Below, piece after piece: positions 8,731 to 16,450 of a stretch of DNA of 57,474 nt. Where the stretch lies: the NCBI RefSeq assembly GCF_900115265.1, contig NZ_FOVU01000020.1, positions 1 through 57,474 of the forward strand, given 5' to 3'. Under the pieces are notes generated by a model. That model was not told the origin of the DNA. It saw nothing but the letters and a program-made list of their open reading frames with translations, and made no database searches. The stretch comes from Bradyrhizobium sp. Ghvi (GTDB lineage Bacteria > Pseudomonadota > Alphaproteobacteria > Rhizobiales > Xanthobacteraceae). How positions within the stretch are numbered: position 1 is the stretch's first letter; each line of letters starts with the position of its first letter. Made by a program: the position numbers and the translations under genes.

Positions 8731-9764
8731 TTCTCACCTTGGCCGGACGTAGGAGCAACACACTGCTTCCCTCCGGCGAGCCCGGACGTGATGCCGAGCC
8801 GGGCCAGCAGATCCGCATCGCGATCAACTTTTGGGTTTTTGGTAGTCAAGAGCACGTCGCCGATGAAAATTGAATTTGCGCCGGCTAAGAAGCAAAGCGC
8901 CTGCAATTCATCGCTCATGTAATGTCGCCCGGCGGACAAGCGAACCACACTCCTCGACATCATGATCCGCGCGGTCGCCACCAGCCGGACCATCGCGATC
9001 GAATCGGGAGGCTCGGCGGTGTCTTCCACCGGCACGCCCTCGATCTTGTTCCAGAGGTTGATCGGCACGCTTTCGGCATGGCTGGGGAGATTGGCGAGCA
9101 GCACGAGCATACCTAGGCGGTCCTCGACGTGCTCGCCCATTCCGATAATCCCGCCGCAGCAGAGCTTGATGCCCGCATCGCGCGCATGCGCCAGCGTATC
9201 GATGCGATCCTGCAGGCTGCGGGTCGTGATGATCTTGCTGTAAAACTCGGGTGATGTGTCGACGTTGTGATTGTAGAAGTCAAGGCCGGCCTCGGCGAGC
9301 CGCACGGCTTGGTTCGGTGTCAGCATGCCGAGCGTGACGCACGTTTCCATGCCAAGTCCCTTGACCGCGTTGACCATGTCGCAGACGGACTCGAGATCGC
9401 GATCTTTTGGCGTGCGCCAGGCCGCGGCCATGCAGAAGCGCGTCGCGCCCGCATCCTTCGCTCGCCGCGCGGCAGCAACCACATCGGTGCAATCCATCAG
9501 ACGGGTGGCTTTCAGGCCGGTCTCGTAATGCGCGCTTTGCGAGCAGTAGCCGCAGTCTTCCGGACACCCGCCGGTCTTGATGCTGAGCAGGCTCGCAGTT
9601 TCGAGGTGGTTTGGATCGAAGTTATTGCGATGAGCGAGCTGCGCCTGAAGCATCAGATCGGCAAAAGGAAGATCGTAGAGCGCCTTAGCCTCTTCGACGT
9701 TCCAATGATTACGAACCGCCCCGTCGCCTGTTTCCTTGCGTTTGACTTCCGCAGCAACATTCAT
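8721..9764 (-). CDS. bioB: Biotin synthase
   Basis: BioB is the radical-SAM enzyme that inserts sulfur into dethiobiotin. The 347-residue protein has the radical-SAM cluster motif CPEDCGYCSQS and downstream CCGGIIGMGE, plus ARIMMSRSVVRLSAGR, which holds the arginine ligand of the auxiliary cluster. It is the first gene of the minus-strand bio operon. The ATG at 9764 lies 20 bases from a palindromic pair of BioR-type boxes (9785-9807), so transcription is expected to fall when biotin is plentiful. Confidence 0.96.
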   Translation of the reverse strand: MNVAAEVKRKETGDGAVRNHWNVEEAKALYDLPFADLMLQAQLAHRNNFDPNHLETASLLSIKTGGCPEDCGYCSQSAHYETGLKATRLMDCTDVVAAARRAKDAGATRFCMAAAWRTPKDRDLESVCDMVNAVKGLGMETCVTLGMLTPNQAVRLAEAGLDFYNHNVDTSPEFYSKIITTRSLQDRIDTLAHARDAGIKLCCGGIIGMGEHVEDRLGMLVLLANLPSHAESVPINLWNKIEGVPVEDTAEPPDSIAMVRLVATARIMMSRSVVRLSAGRHYMSDELQALCFLAGANSIFIGDVLLTTKNPKVDRDADLLARLGITSGLAGGKQCVAPTSGQGEKCK

Positions 9765-9784
9765 AATCCCACCCCGTCCAATTG

Positions 9785-9810
9785 TAGATAATCGCGTGAA
9801 TTATCTATAG
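9785..9810. promoter_or_regulatory. BioR-type operator pair upstream of bioB
   Basis: TAGATAA at 9785-9791 and TTATCTA at 9801-9807 form a perfect inverted pair nine bases apart. The right half extends to TTATCTATAG, one base from the BioR consensus TTATCTATAA known in alphaproteobacteria. The position between bioB and the GntR gene fits repression of bioB and possibly both directions. Confidence 0.85.
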
Positions 9811-9868
9811 TCATCACTCTCCAAGAGATGCTAATCGAGCTGCCTCGCAAATGCACCGGTAATTGCGG

Positions 9869-9878
9869 TAGATAATCT
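9869..9878. promoter_or_regulatory. Second BioR-type box at the bioR start
   Basis: TAGATAATCT again contains TAGATAA, the complement of TTATCTA. It abuts or overlaps the first possible start codon of the GntR gene (9879). This suggests autoregulation and favours the second start at 9897, although neither has a clear ribosome binding site. Confidence 0.7.
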
Positions 9879-10514
9879 ATGATCGCTGCTGAGAACATGA
9901 CGACGGTCGCACGCATCGCGGACTCAATCGCTGAGCGCATTATCAGCGGCGTCCTAGAGCCAGGCGCGCCACTTCGCCAGGATCACGTTGCACGAGAATT
10001 CAATTCCAGCCACGTCCCGGTGCGCGAGGCCTTTCGGCAGCTGCAGGCACAACATCTTGTTGTCGCTGTGCCGCGTCGCGGTGTTCGGGTTGCCCCGCTC
10101 GATACCCGGTCAGTGAAGGAGATTGCCGAAATGCGCGCCGCGCTGGAAGTGGTGGCATTGCGCCATTCGGGGCCACGGCTCACAACAGCCCATTTGGCTC
10201 GGATCGAGCTCGCCTTGATCGAAGGAGACAATGCAAAGACGGTCGAGGAGTTTGAGATGGCCAATCGCGCCTTTCACCAAGCCTTGGTGGCGCCATGCGG
10301 AATGCCGCGTCTGCTCGCGAGCCTCGATGGACTGCAGCTTGCCAATTCTCGGCTGGTGTTCGCGATGGCGCGATCGGTGGGCTGGCGACCGCGCTCCAAT
10401 CAAGATCATCGCCTGATTCTGCATGCCTTGCGAACGCGCAACCTCGATCAAGCCTGTAACCTGCTCACGCGGCACATTCAAACCATTGAGCGCCTTGCCC
10501 TTCAGGCGTCTTGA
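9879..10514 (+). CDS. bioR: GntR-family biotin regulator BioR
   Basis: This 211-residue FadR-subfamily GntR regulator has an N-terminal winged helix (IISGVLEPGAPLRQDHVAREF, then SHVPVREAFRQLQ) and a C-terminal helical ligand domain with conserved metal-site histidines (AFHQALV, DHRLILHAL). Gene context, divergent from bioB with TTATCTA boxes between, identifies it as BioR, the Rhizobiales biotin repressor that replaces BirA regulation. The start could instead be the ATG at 9897, leaving the second BioR box just upstream. It begins a plus-strand unit with the Dabb gene, pabB and pabA. Confidence 0.85.
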   Translation: MIAAENMTTVARIADSIAERIISGVLEPGAPLRQDHVAREFNSSHVPVREAFRQLQAQHLVVAVPRRGVRVAPLDTRSVKEIAEMRAALEVVALRHSGPRLTTAHLARIELALIEGDNAKTVEEFEMANRAFHQALVAPCGMPRLLASLDGLQLANSRLVFAMARSVGWRPRSNQDHRLILHALRTRNLDQACNLLTRHIQTIERLALQAS

Positions 10515-10649
10515 AACAAATCTGGCAAGCTTCATTGCGGATCACCGACGATCGCAAGCGAGGCTCATGCGACAAGCGCCAGGTTCATTGCAACGGGCTC
10601 TATTCCCACATAGTTATGCCACCCGCTAACGACATCTCCACGGACAGCC

Positions 10650-10964
10650 ATGATTCGTCACATCGTCTTCTTTAGCGCCAAGGACGAGGCGCATATCGAT
10701 CAGATCATCGAAGGTCTTTCGCTTCTCGCCACGATACCACATGCGCGCCGCCTTGAGGTTGCCCGCAACCGCAAGACCGATCAGCTCGGCAAGGAAATCG
10801 ACATCGTGGTCTATGGTGAGTTCGACAGCGAGGCGGAGCTTGCAGCGTACAAAGCGCACGATCTCTATCAGGAGTCGATTAAACGGGTCCGACCGCTCCG
10901 CGAGCTTCGGTTCGCGGCCGACTACAATGTATCAACAGATACTTTTCGCCTCCCGGCAGAATGA
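10650..10964 (+). CDS. Dabb (stress-responsive alpha/beta barrel) domain protein
   Basis: The 104-residue product begins MIRHIVFFSAKD and has the pattern of the dimeric alpha/beta-barrel Dabb family: an N-terminal H-x-V strand, a central VYGEFDSEAELAAYKAHD and a terminal hydrophobic strand. Members include small cofactor-free lyases, cyclases and stress proteins, but I cannot assign a substrate. Its stop overlaps the pabB start (ATGA), so it is co-translated with the p-aminobenzoate genes, an unusual partner. Some Dabb proteins act on aromatic or polyketide intermediates, which makes a role on a chorismate-derived compound conceivable but untested. Confidence 0.8.
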   Translation: MIRHIVFFSAKDEAHIDQIIEGLSLLATIPHARRLEVARNRKTDQLGKEIDIVVYGEFDSEAELAAYKAHDLYQESIKRVRPLRELRFAADYNVSTDTFRLPAE

Positions 10965-12439
10965 GCCAGGTGCTGCCGCGACAAGCGTCGTTCTCATCGG
11001 GCGGCGCAACAGATGCAACGGCACTTTCGCGAGGTCAGCCGCCGGTGACCGATAACCCGATGTACGTTCGCGAATTGCAGTGGATTGAACCTGTCACAGC
11101 GATGCGGCGTCTCGCGCATCGGTCGCATCTTACGTTTTTCGACAGTGCAGCAAGGCACGAGCTGCTTGGGCGCTACTCATATCTGACGTGCGACCCGTTC
11201 GGCACCTACAGGGTCGCGAACGGCCAAGGCGGTTGGAACGGACTGACTCTTAAGGCCGATCCATGGAAGGTCCTTCGCACGCTACTCGCGAAGTACCCGC
11301 AAGAGCATCATCCCGATCTCCCGCCGTTCCAGGGGGGAGCGGCGGGCTACCTTGCCTACGAGATGAACAGGACATTGGAGCGATTATCTGCGCCGGCAAT
11401 TGCCGGTCTGAGTTTGCCCCAATCCACCCTGCATTTCTATGACGTGGTCATCAGCTTCGACCACCGGGATAACAAATGCTGGATCGTCTCGACCGGATGG
11501 CCGGAGCAGGATCGCGTGCGACGGAGCGAACGCGCGCGCCGTCGAGCCGACGAGTTTGCAGCACTGGTTGCTGGTCCAAAGGCGCCAGAGAATGGTCATG
11601 CCGGCAAAGCGGGCGCATGGCGCTCGAACTTCAGCCGCGAGGGCTACATTGCGGCGGTCCAACGCGTAATCGACTTGATTCTGGCTGGTGACGTATTCCA
11701 AACGAATATTGCGCAGCGTTTCAGTGCCCGCCTGTCGACCTCGTTTGATCCGCTCGCCTTCTACTGCCAGCTGCGATTATTGAATCCGGCGCCTTTTGCG
11801 GCCCTGCTGCAATGGGGAAGGCTGACCATCGCATCAAGTTCGCCGGAACGATTCCTGAAGCTTCAGGGGCGACATGTCGAGACACGACCGATCAAGGGCA
11901 CGATCGCGCGTTCGCCTGATTCGAAGGAAGATCACCGCCGTGCGGCAGCTCTCCTCGCTTCCGAAAAAGATCGTGCCGAGAACACGATGATTGTCGACCT
12001 ATTGCGAAACGATCTGTCACGCGTGTGCACTGCGCATTCGGTCGAGGTTCCGGGCCTGTGCAATCTCGAGTCCTACGCCTCGGTGCACCATCTCGTGTCG
12101 ATCGTGACGGGGGAACTGACCGGAAACGAAGACGCCGTTACCCTGCTCCGTGCTTGCTTTCCCGGCGGCTCCATCACGGGAGCGCCAAAGCTGCGGTCGA
12201 TGGAAATCATCACGGAAATCGAGCGCATAGCGCGAGAGGTGTATTGCGGGGCGATCGGCTTCATCGGCTTCAACGGGCACATGGATACAAATATTGCGAT
12301 CCGCACTGTCACGATCGAGGGCGACGTGGCTGTGTTTCATGCGGGCGGCGGTATAACGGCCCTATCGGAGCCGGAGGCCGAATACGAGGAAACGCTCGCC
12401 AAGGCAGAGCGAATCTTTGATGCATTCGCTTCTGACTAG
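10961..12439 (+). CDS. pabB: Aminodeoxychorismate synthase component I
   Basis: The 492-residue chorismate-utilising enzyme carries SSSPERFLK and PIKGTIARS; the lysine in PIKGT is the mark of aminodeoxychorismate synthase, whereas anthranilate synthase has alanine there. ENTMIVDLLRNDLSRVC, FPGGSITGAPK and HAGGGITALSEPEAEYEET complete the active site. The start at 10961 overlaps the Dabb stop by four bases. The first 33 residues look unconserved, and an ATG at 11060 is an alternative. With pabA it makes 4-amino-4-deoxychorismate for p-aminobenzoate and folate; no pabC lyase is visible here. Confidence 0.9.
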   Translation: MSQVLPRQASFSSGGATDATALSRGQPPVTDNPMYVRELQWIEPVTAMRRLAHRSHLTFFDSAARHELLGRYSYLTCDPFGTYRVANGQGGWNGLTLKADPWKVLRTLLAKYPQEHHPDLPPFQGGAAGYLAYEMNRTLERLSAPAIAGLSLPQSTLHFYDVVISFDHRDNKCWIVSTGWPEQDRVRRSERARRRADEFAALVAGPKAPENGHAGKAGAWRSNFSREGYIAAVQRVIDLILAGDVFQTNIAQRFSARLSTSFDPLAFYCQLRLLNPAPFAALLQWGRLTIASSSPERFLKLQGRHVETRPIKGTIARSPDSKEDHRRAAALLASEKDRAENTMIVDLLRNDLSRVCTAHSVEVPGLCNLESYASVHHLVSIVTGELTGNEDAVTLLRACFPGGSITGAPKLRSMEIITEIERIAREVYCGAIGFIGFNGHMDTNIAIRTVTIEGDVAVFHAGGGITALSEPEAEYEETLAKAERIFDAFASD

Positions 12440-12449
12440 AAGGTGCATT

Positions 12450-13046
12450 TTGATTGTCATCATCGATAATTACGATTCGTTCGTGTTCAACATTGCCCGC
12501 TATTTCCACAAGCTGAGTGAAGCAACGGAAGTGATCCGAAACGACGCTATCAGCATCAGCGAGCTCGTTGGTCTCAAGCCGCGCGCGCTGGTCATATCGC
12601 CCGGTCCCTGCACCCCAACTGAGGCAGGAATATCGACAGCAGCGGTCCGCGAACTGTCAGGACGCGTGCCAATTCTCGGCATCTGCCTTGGACATCAGTG
12701 TATTGCGAGCGTTTTCGGAGGACGGGTGGCGCGTGCGCATCGGCCCATGCACGGCCGGCGCTCATACGTTGCGCATGACGGCCGAGGGTTATTCAAGGGG
12801 CTGCCAACCCCGCTTGGCGTCGGGCGCTACCATTCTCTTATCGTCGAGCTTGATCAGTCATGGGCGCAGAACCTCGTAGTGACAGCGTGCTCGGAGGAAG
12901 GCGAGATCATGGCCCTTACCCACCCCTGTCATCCCACCTATGGCGTCCAGTTCCATCCGGAGTCGATCCTTACCTCACAGGGGCACGTCCTGCTTATGAA
13001 CTTCTTGCGACTCGCAGAGGATTTCCGAAGGCAAGCGGAGGAGTGA
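12450..13046 (+). CDS. pabA: Aminodeoxychorismate synthase glutaminase component
   Basis: This class I glutamine amidotransferase delivers ammonia to PabB. It has IDNYDSFVFNIARYF, the oxyanion strand SPGPCTP, the nucleophile motif ILGICLGHQCIASVFGG, and the His-Glu pair in VQFHPESILT. I choose the TTG at 12450 because an AGAAGG ribosome binding site lies at 12438-12443 with about six bases of spacing, and the protein then begins LIVIIDNYDSF as in the family (198 aa). An in-frame ATG at 12417 would overlap pabB and add 11 atypical residues. It ends the bioR-Dabb-pabB-pabA unit. Confidence 0.92.
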   Translation: MIVIIDNYDSFVFNIARYFHKLSEATEVIRNDAISISELVGLKPRALVISPGPCTPTEAGISTAAVRELSGRVPILGICLGHQCIASVFGGRVARAHRPMHGRRSYVAHDGRGLFKGLPTPLGVGRYHSLIVELDQSWAQNLVVTACSEEGEIMALTHPCHPTYGVQFHPESILTSQGHVLLMNFLRLAEDFRRQAEE

Positions 13047-13142
13047 GAGGCTCGACCTGCCGATCAAGATGGTGGACCGTTCGCTTCCGCGTCCTTACAT
13101 CGTTCGAAGGCGCACCGTCACGTGGGAGGCATTTTGTGGCAA

Positions 13143-13646
13143 TCAGCGCTGTTTCGTGCTCGGCTCCGCAGTCAGCGGCGCGCCTCCCAGAGAAACCGGA
13201 CCTTGCGGTTTGGGCGGGCGTACGTCTCTCTTGGCCGGCTTGGTGGTGCGCATGGGTGGTGGAGAAGCAGCAGGAGAAGCAGGCGGCGCATTCTGCAGCT
13301 CCTCGATTCTTCGGGTCAGGTCTGCGAACTGATCCGAGATCCGCCTTAGATCGGCTTGTTGTGCATCGACGTTGCGATTGAGCTCGGCGAGTTCATCGGC
13401 TGTCTTCTGCTGCCCCGATTGGATCCCTAAAAGGACGGCCCTTTCCTCAGGCGACAGGCCGAGTGGGGGAGACTCGACTTCATGCGCCGGCGGCGCCTGC
13501 ACAAACGTTTCGATATTGGTCCAAAAATAGGCTCCTCCGGCGCAAAAAGCGAGCAATGCGGCTAGAAGAGCAAAGATCCAGCGAAAGCCTTTCGACGGTC
13601 TCTGCAAGACCGGCGGCAACTCCGATGCTTGGGATTGACCCGTCAT
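13143..13646 (-). CDS. Membrane-anchored coiled-coil protein of unknown function
   Basis: The 167-residue protein has a short polar N-terminus, one transmembrane segment (WIFALLAALLAFCAGGAYFW, about residues 23-42), a charged coiled-coil region (about 75-118, with ADELAELNRNVDAQQADL and ISDQFADLTRRIEELQ) and a proline/lysine-rich tail. This suggests an inner-membrane anchor with a periplasmic coiled coil. I recall similar hypothetical proteins in Bradyrhizobium. It is convergent with pabA and has no obvious operon partner. Confidence 0.7.
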   Translation of the reverse strand: MTGQSQASELPPVLQRPSKGFRWIFALLAALLAFCAGGAYFWTNIETFVQAPPAHEVESPPLGLSPEERAVLLGIQSGQQKTADELAELNRNVDAQQADLRRISDQFADLTRRIEELQNAPPASPAASPPPMRTTKPAKRDVRPPKPQGPVSLGGAPLTAEPSTKQR

Positions 13647-14262
13647 AGCCCCGCTCTCATCATCTCGATCTGCTTTGGTTGTTCTCGTTGCCGCGACAGC
13701 AGAAGATGGTCAAGGGCAGCCGCGCGCCGCAACACCACCTGCATCGTTTTCAGCAATGTTGTCCCCACTTGATCGGATCGGGGTGTTTACGAGCTACGCA
13801 TTGCGCTGCAGGTGGTGAGGTAAACAAGTTCGTAGCGGAGTTTACCCGTGAAGCACATTCATACCTGCAAGGGCCGCCCTCCCCCGACAGCTGTGCGCGT
13901 CGGGGAATGCTAGGTGAGCCTTCCGGCGCTCCTGTGCCTGATTGTTCGATAATCGATAGTTATCGCGCCTGCGTTGAGCTGGCGCAAGAATACTGCGCAA
14001 TCCACACAAAAAGCGCGTGATGCGAGCGCAATCATAAGACTAACTGTATCTTCGATGGAGGGGGACTCACGTTCTTAGTCGGCAAGGGCACGGAGCCCAA
14101 GCAGGACATCAGGTCGGCCGTTGAGAAAGGCCGGCACTACGTGTGAAAATGGAGCACCTGGAGGAAGCGGATTCCTACGAAAGCCTAAGCAGATCATCTG
14201 CAACCGCCCGGCCTCCCTACCTCTCGCAGAGATCCTGGCGCGCCAACCGTTGACCGTGGGAT
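13647..14262. other. Intergenic, no supported gene
   Basis: About 600 bases between a minus-strand membrane gene and a tiny minus-strand ORF. I see no convincing coding frame, terminator or known regulatory box. Confidence 0.4.
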
Positions 14263-14361
14263 CTAAATGAAAGCAAATGCAAGCAGGCTAGAGCAAAGCA
14301 GCGCAAGGCCAGCGGCTGTCAGCGCCAACAGGCTGCCGGACACAATGTCATAATTGCGCAT
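14263..14361 (-). CDS. Tiny hydrophobic protein, 32 aa
   Basis: The ATG at 14361 is preceded on the minus strand by GAAGGA at good spacing. The product starts MRNYDIVSGS and is then almost entirely hydrophobic (LLALTAAGLALLCSSLLAF), ending in a TAG at 14263-14265: a single-pass membrane peptide. The ribosome binding site plus clean membrane-helix composition makes it more than a chance ORF, but I cannot name a family with certainty. Confidence 0.45.
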   Translation of the reverse strand: MRNYDIVSGSLLALTAAGLALLCSSLLAFAFI

Positions 14362-14677
14362 GGATCGTCCTTCACGGCGCCCGGAAGCGGAGCGAGGGGG
14401 CGGCTGCCTTCGCGGTGAATAGCCAATCACTAAATTACTACTCGAAATGGCCGCCCTATTCCTGCGGTCCTGGAGAAAAAATGCATTTTTTGAGCGCGAT
14501 CGACCCGCCGTTTGACGGCTACCGGCGAGAACGAACGAATATCAACGTTTGTGAGCTTTTTGCAGGCCAATACGTTGTGTGGAGCCAGATGCCCCGTCAG
14601 AGCTGCCCCTCCCCCAAAGGCGCGGAATGTGAGCCGTTTCATAAAGGCGATATATCGTTTCGAGTAATCCTTGTTGC
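14362..14677. other. Intergenic, no supported gene
   Basis: About 315 bases between two tiny ORFs. A plus-strand frame crossing it (14415-14693) has no ribosome binding site or recognisable motif. Nothing else seen. Confidence 0.35.
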
Positions 14678-14797
14678 ATGCGCCTTCTCCTGATCCTCCT
14701 CGCGGCTCTAACGATCATGTTGGCGGCACGTGACCAGCACCAGAATGTCTTCGTGCCTCGCCCGACGGCGTCCATGCCCGCGGTCGAGGTGCCATAA
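14678..14797 (+). CDS. Possible small exported peptide, 39 aa
   Basis: The frame from ATG 14678 to TAA 14795-14797 begins MRLLLILLAALTIMLAARD, resembling a short signal peptide, followed by a 20-residue polar tail with several prolines. It lies 64 bases upstream of the secreted nuclease gene on the same strand. No strong ribosome binding site is visible, so it may be spurious. Confidence 0.3.
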   Translation: MRLLLILLAALTIMLAARDQHQNVFVPRPTASMPAVEVP

Positions 14798-14860
14798 CCC
14801 AAGCACCTGACCCTTTCCGCCAATGACTTGAAGCATTTCATCAATATCGGAAAGCAACTA

Positions 14861-15733
14861 GTGACACGGCTCAGACTCATACTCGCGATCTGCACCGCCG
14901 CCGTTGTAGGCAGCACATCTTCCGCCCTTGCCTGGGGACAGCTAGGTCATTCTGTCGTCGCGGAACTGTCGCAGCGGCACTTAAGTCCGGCCGCACAGGA
15001 AAAGCTCAAGGAACTAATCGGTGACACTTCGCTGGCCGCAATCTCAAACTGGGCGGACGACTATAAATTCACGCCCGAAGGAAAGGACACCTATCGCTGG
15101 CATTTCGTCGACATCGACATCGAACGGCCGGCATATGACGTCACTCTTGATTGCAAGAATGAAAACAATCAGGGAACCTGCATCGTTCAAGGTCTTCCGG
15201 CGGCGATTGCGATCCTCAAAGACAATTCGCGCTCGAAAGACGACAGGTTGCGCGCGCTGAAGCTCGTTGTTCATCTGGCTGGGGATCTGGAGCAGCCGTT
15301 GCACGCAAGCGAACGCAACGGCGATCAAGGCGGCAACAAACTTCATGTCATTTTGCACGCGAAGCGGTCCGACGGCACGCCATATACGCGCGCGTCGACC
15401 TTCCACAGCATGTGGGATGACTCTCTGGTCGATCTCCAGGCATATTCATGGGGGAGTTATGCTGATGCGCTGGATGCCGATCCGCTGCCGACAGTGGAAG
15501 CCCCGCCCTATGATGAAGCACGAGTTGTCGCTTGGGCCACCGATACGCACGCCTTTGGTATAAGGGCCTATCAGCTCCTGCCCGCAGGAACGCTGGAACA
15601 CAACGATTCGGGCCACCCTGTAGAGATCAGCAACGATTATGCTGTGGCCATCAAAGCGGAGCTGGATCGCCAGCTGCTAAAAGGAGCCGCGCGTCTTCGG
15701 GCTATTCTGGAAGATGCATTCGGCAGTTCATAG
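14861..15733 (+). CDS. Secreted S1/P1-type nuclease
   Basis: S1/P1 nucleases are zinc enzymes that cut single-stranded DNA and RNA outside the cytoplasm. A GTG at 14861, preceded by GGAAAG, gives a 24-residue signal peptide ending SSALA, so mature protein begins WGQLGHSVVAEL with the required N-terminal tryptophan zinc ligand. Further ligand segments are visible: SNWADDY, YRWHFVDID, VVHLAGDLEQPLH and MWDDSLVD. Length, 290 residues, is normal. A TTG at 14828 would lengthen the N-terminus. It is monocistronic as far as I can see; similar enzymes occur in fungi, plants and many soil bacteria. Confidence 0.88.
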   Translation: MTRLRLILAICTAAVVGSTSSALAWGQLGHSVVAELSQRHLSPAAQEKLKELIGDTSLAAISNWADDYKFTPEGKDTYRWHFVDIDIERPAYDVTLDCKNENNQGTCIVQGLPAAIAILKDNSRSKDDRLRALKLVVHLAGDLEQPLHASERNGDQGGNKLHVILHAKRSDGTPYTRASTFHSMWDDSLVDLQAYSWGSYADALDADPLPTVEAPPYDEARVVAWATDTHAFGIRAYQLLPAGTLEHNDSGHPVEISNDYAVAIKAELDRQLLKGAARLRAILEDAFGSS

Positions 15734-16450
15734 ATCAACTGCCAAACTTTGGTCGGCCGTAGCAAAACCCTCCCACAGTTCTCAAAACCACGCTTTCACA
15801 AGTTCAGTGTTCGGCGCTGTACACCGGCATCCCGCACAATAAACCTGGGAAGGTTCTGCGCGACCACGTCGTGCGGCTTGAGGGCAATTCCTTTTCGTAT
15901 ATTGCTGCACGGCGCAGCTTATCTGGCTCTCTCGTGAACTTAATGGAGCCAACGTGATCGGGACCTCTTCTGGCGGGAACTCAAGGCGCCGCGCGCACCG
16001 AGTACCAGTCAGCATCGACCTACGCCAGCCTCGTCGTGGCCGGCGGCGGCTAAGCCACCGTCTGGTCGCACGGCCGTCATGGATGCTGCGCCTCGCGTCC
16101 TGCATGGCTCCGCGGCTCGGCTACAGCCTCGCGCATCACGGGCTCGTCGGCTCCTCCTCTGAGCAAAATGCACCTGCCTTACCCTCCTGAAGCACGTCGA
16201 ACACGCCTTCATTGATACGAATGGAAATGGCTTTGTTCGTTGCTAGGATTACCTAGCATCGCAGCGGAGCAATCGCGGTTGCTGCCACAGAGCAGGTAAC
16301 AGCAGACCTCCTCAGCGTTCCAAGGTCCTCACTTAACGAGTGACGCACGTTTGCTCTGCATGACGTCCAAGATCCGCGGCTCAGAGAGCCGCAATAGCCT
16401 CGCGGACGGCGGCCAGAGGAATGCGGTTCAGAACTGTCGAAGCGCTCAAG
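15734..16450. other. Intergenic downstream of the rtx operon
   Basis: About 700 bases between the nuclease gene and the convergent end of the rtx-type operon. Only short overlapping frames are present on both strands. No recognisable gene or clear terminator. Confidence 0.4.
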
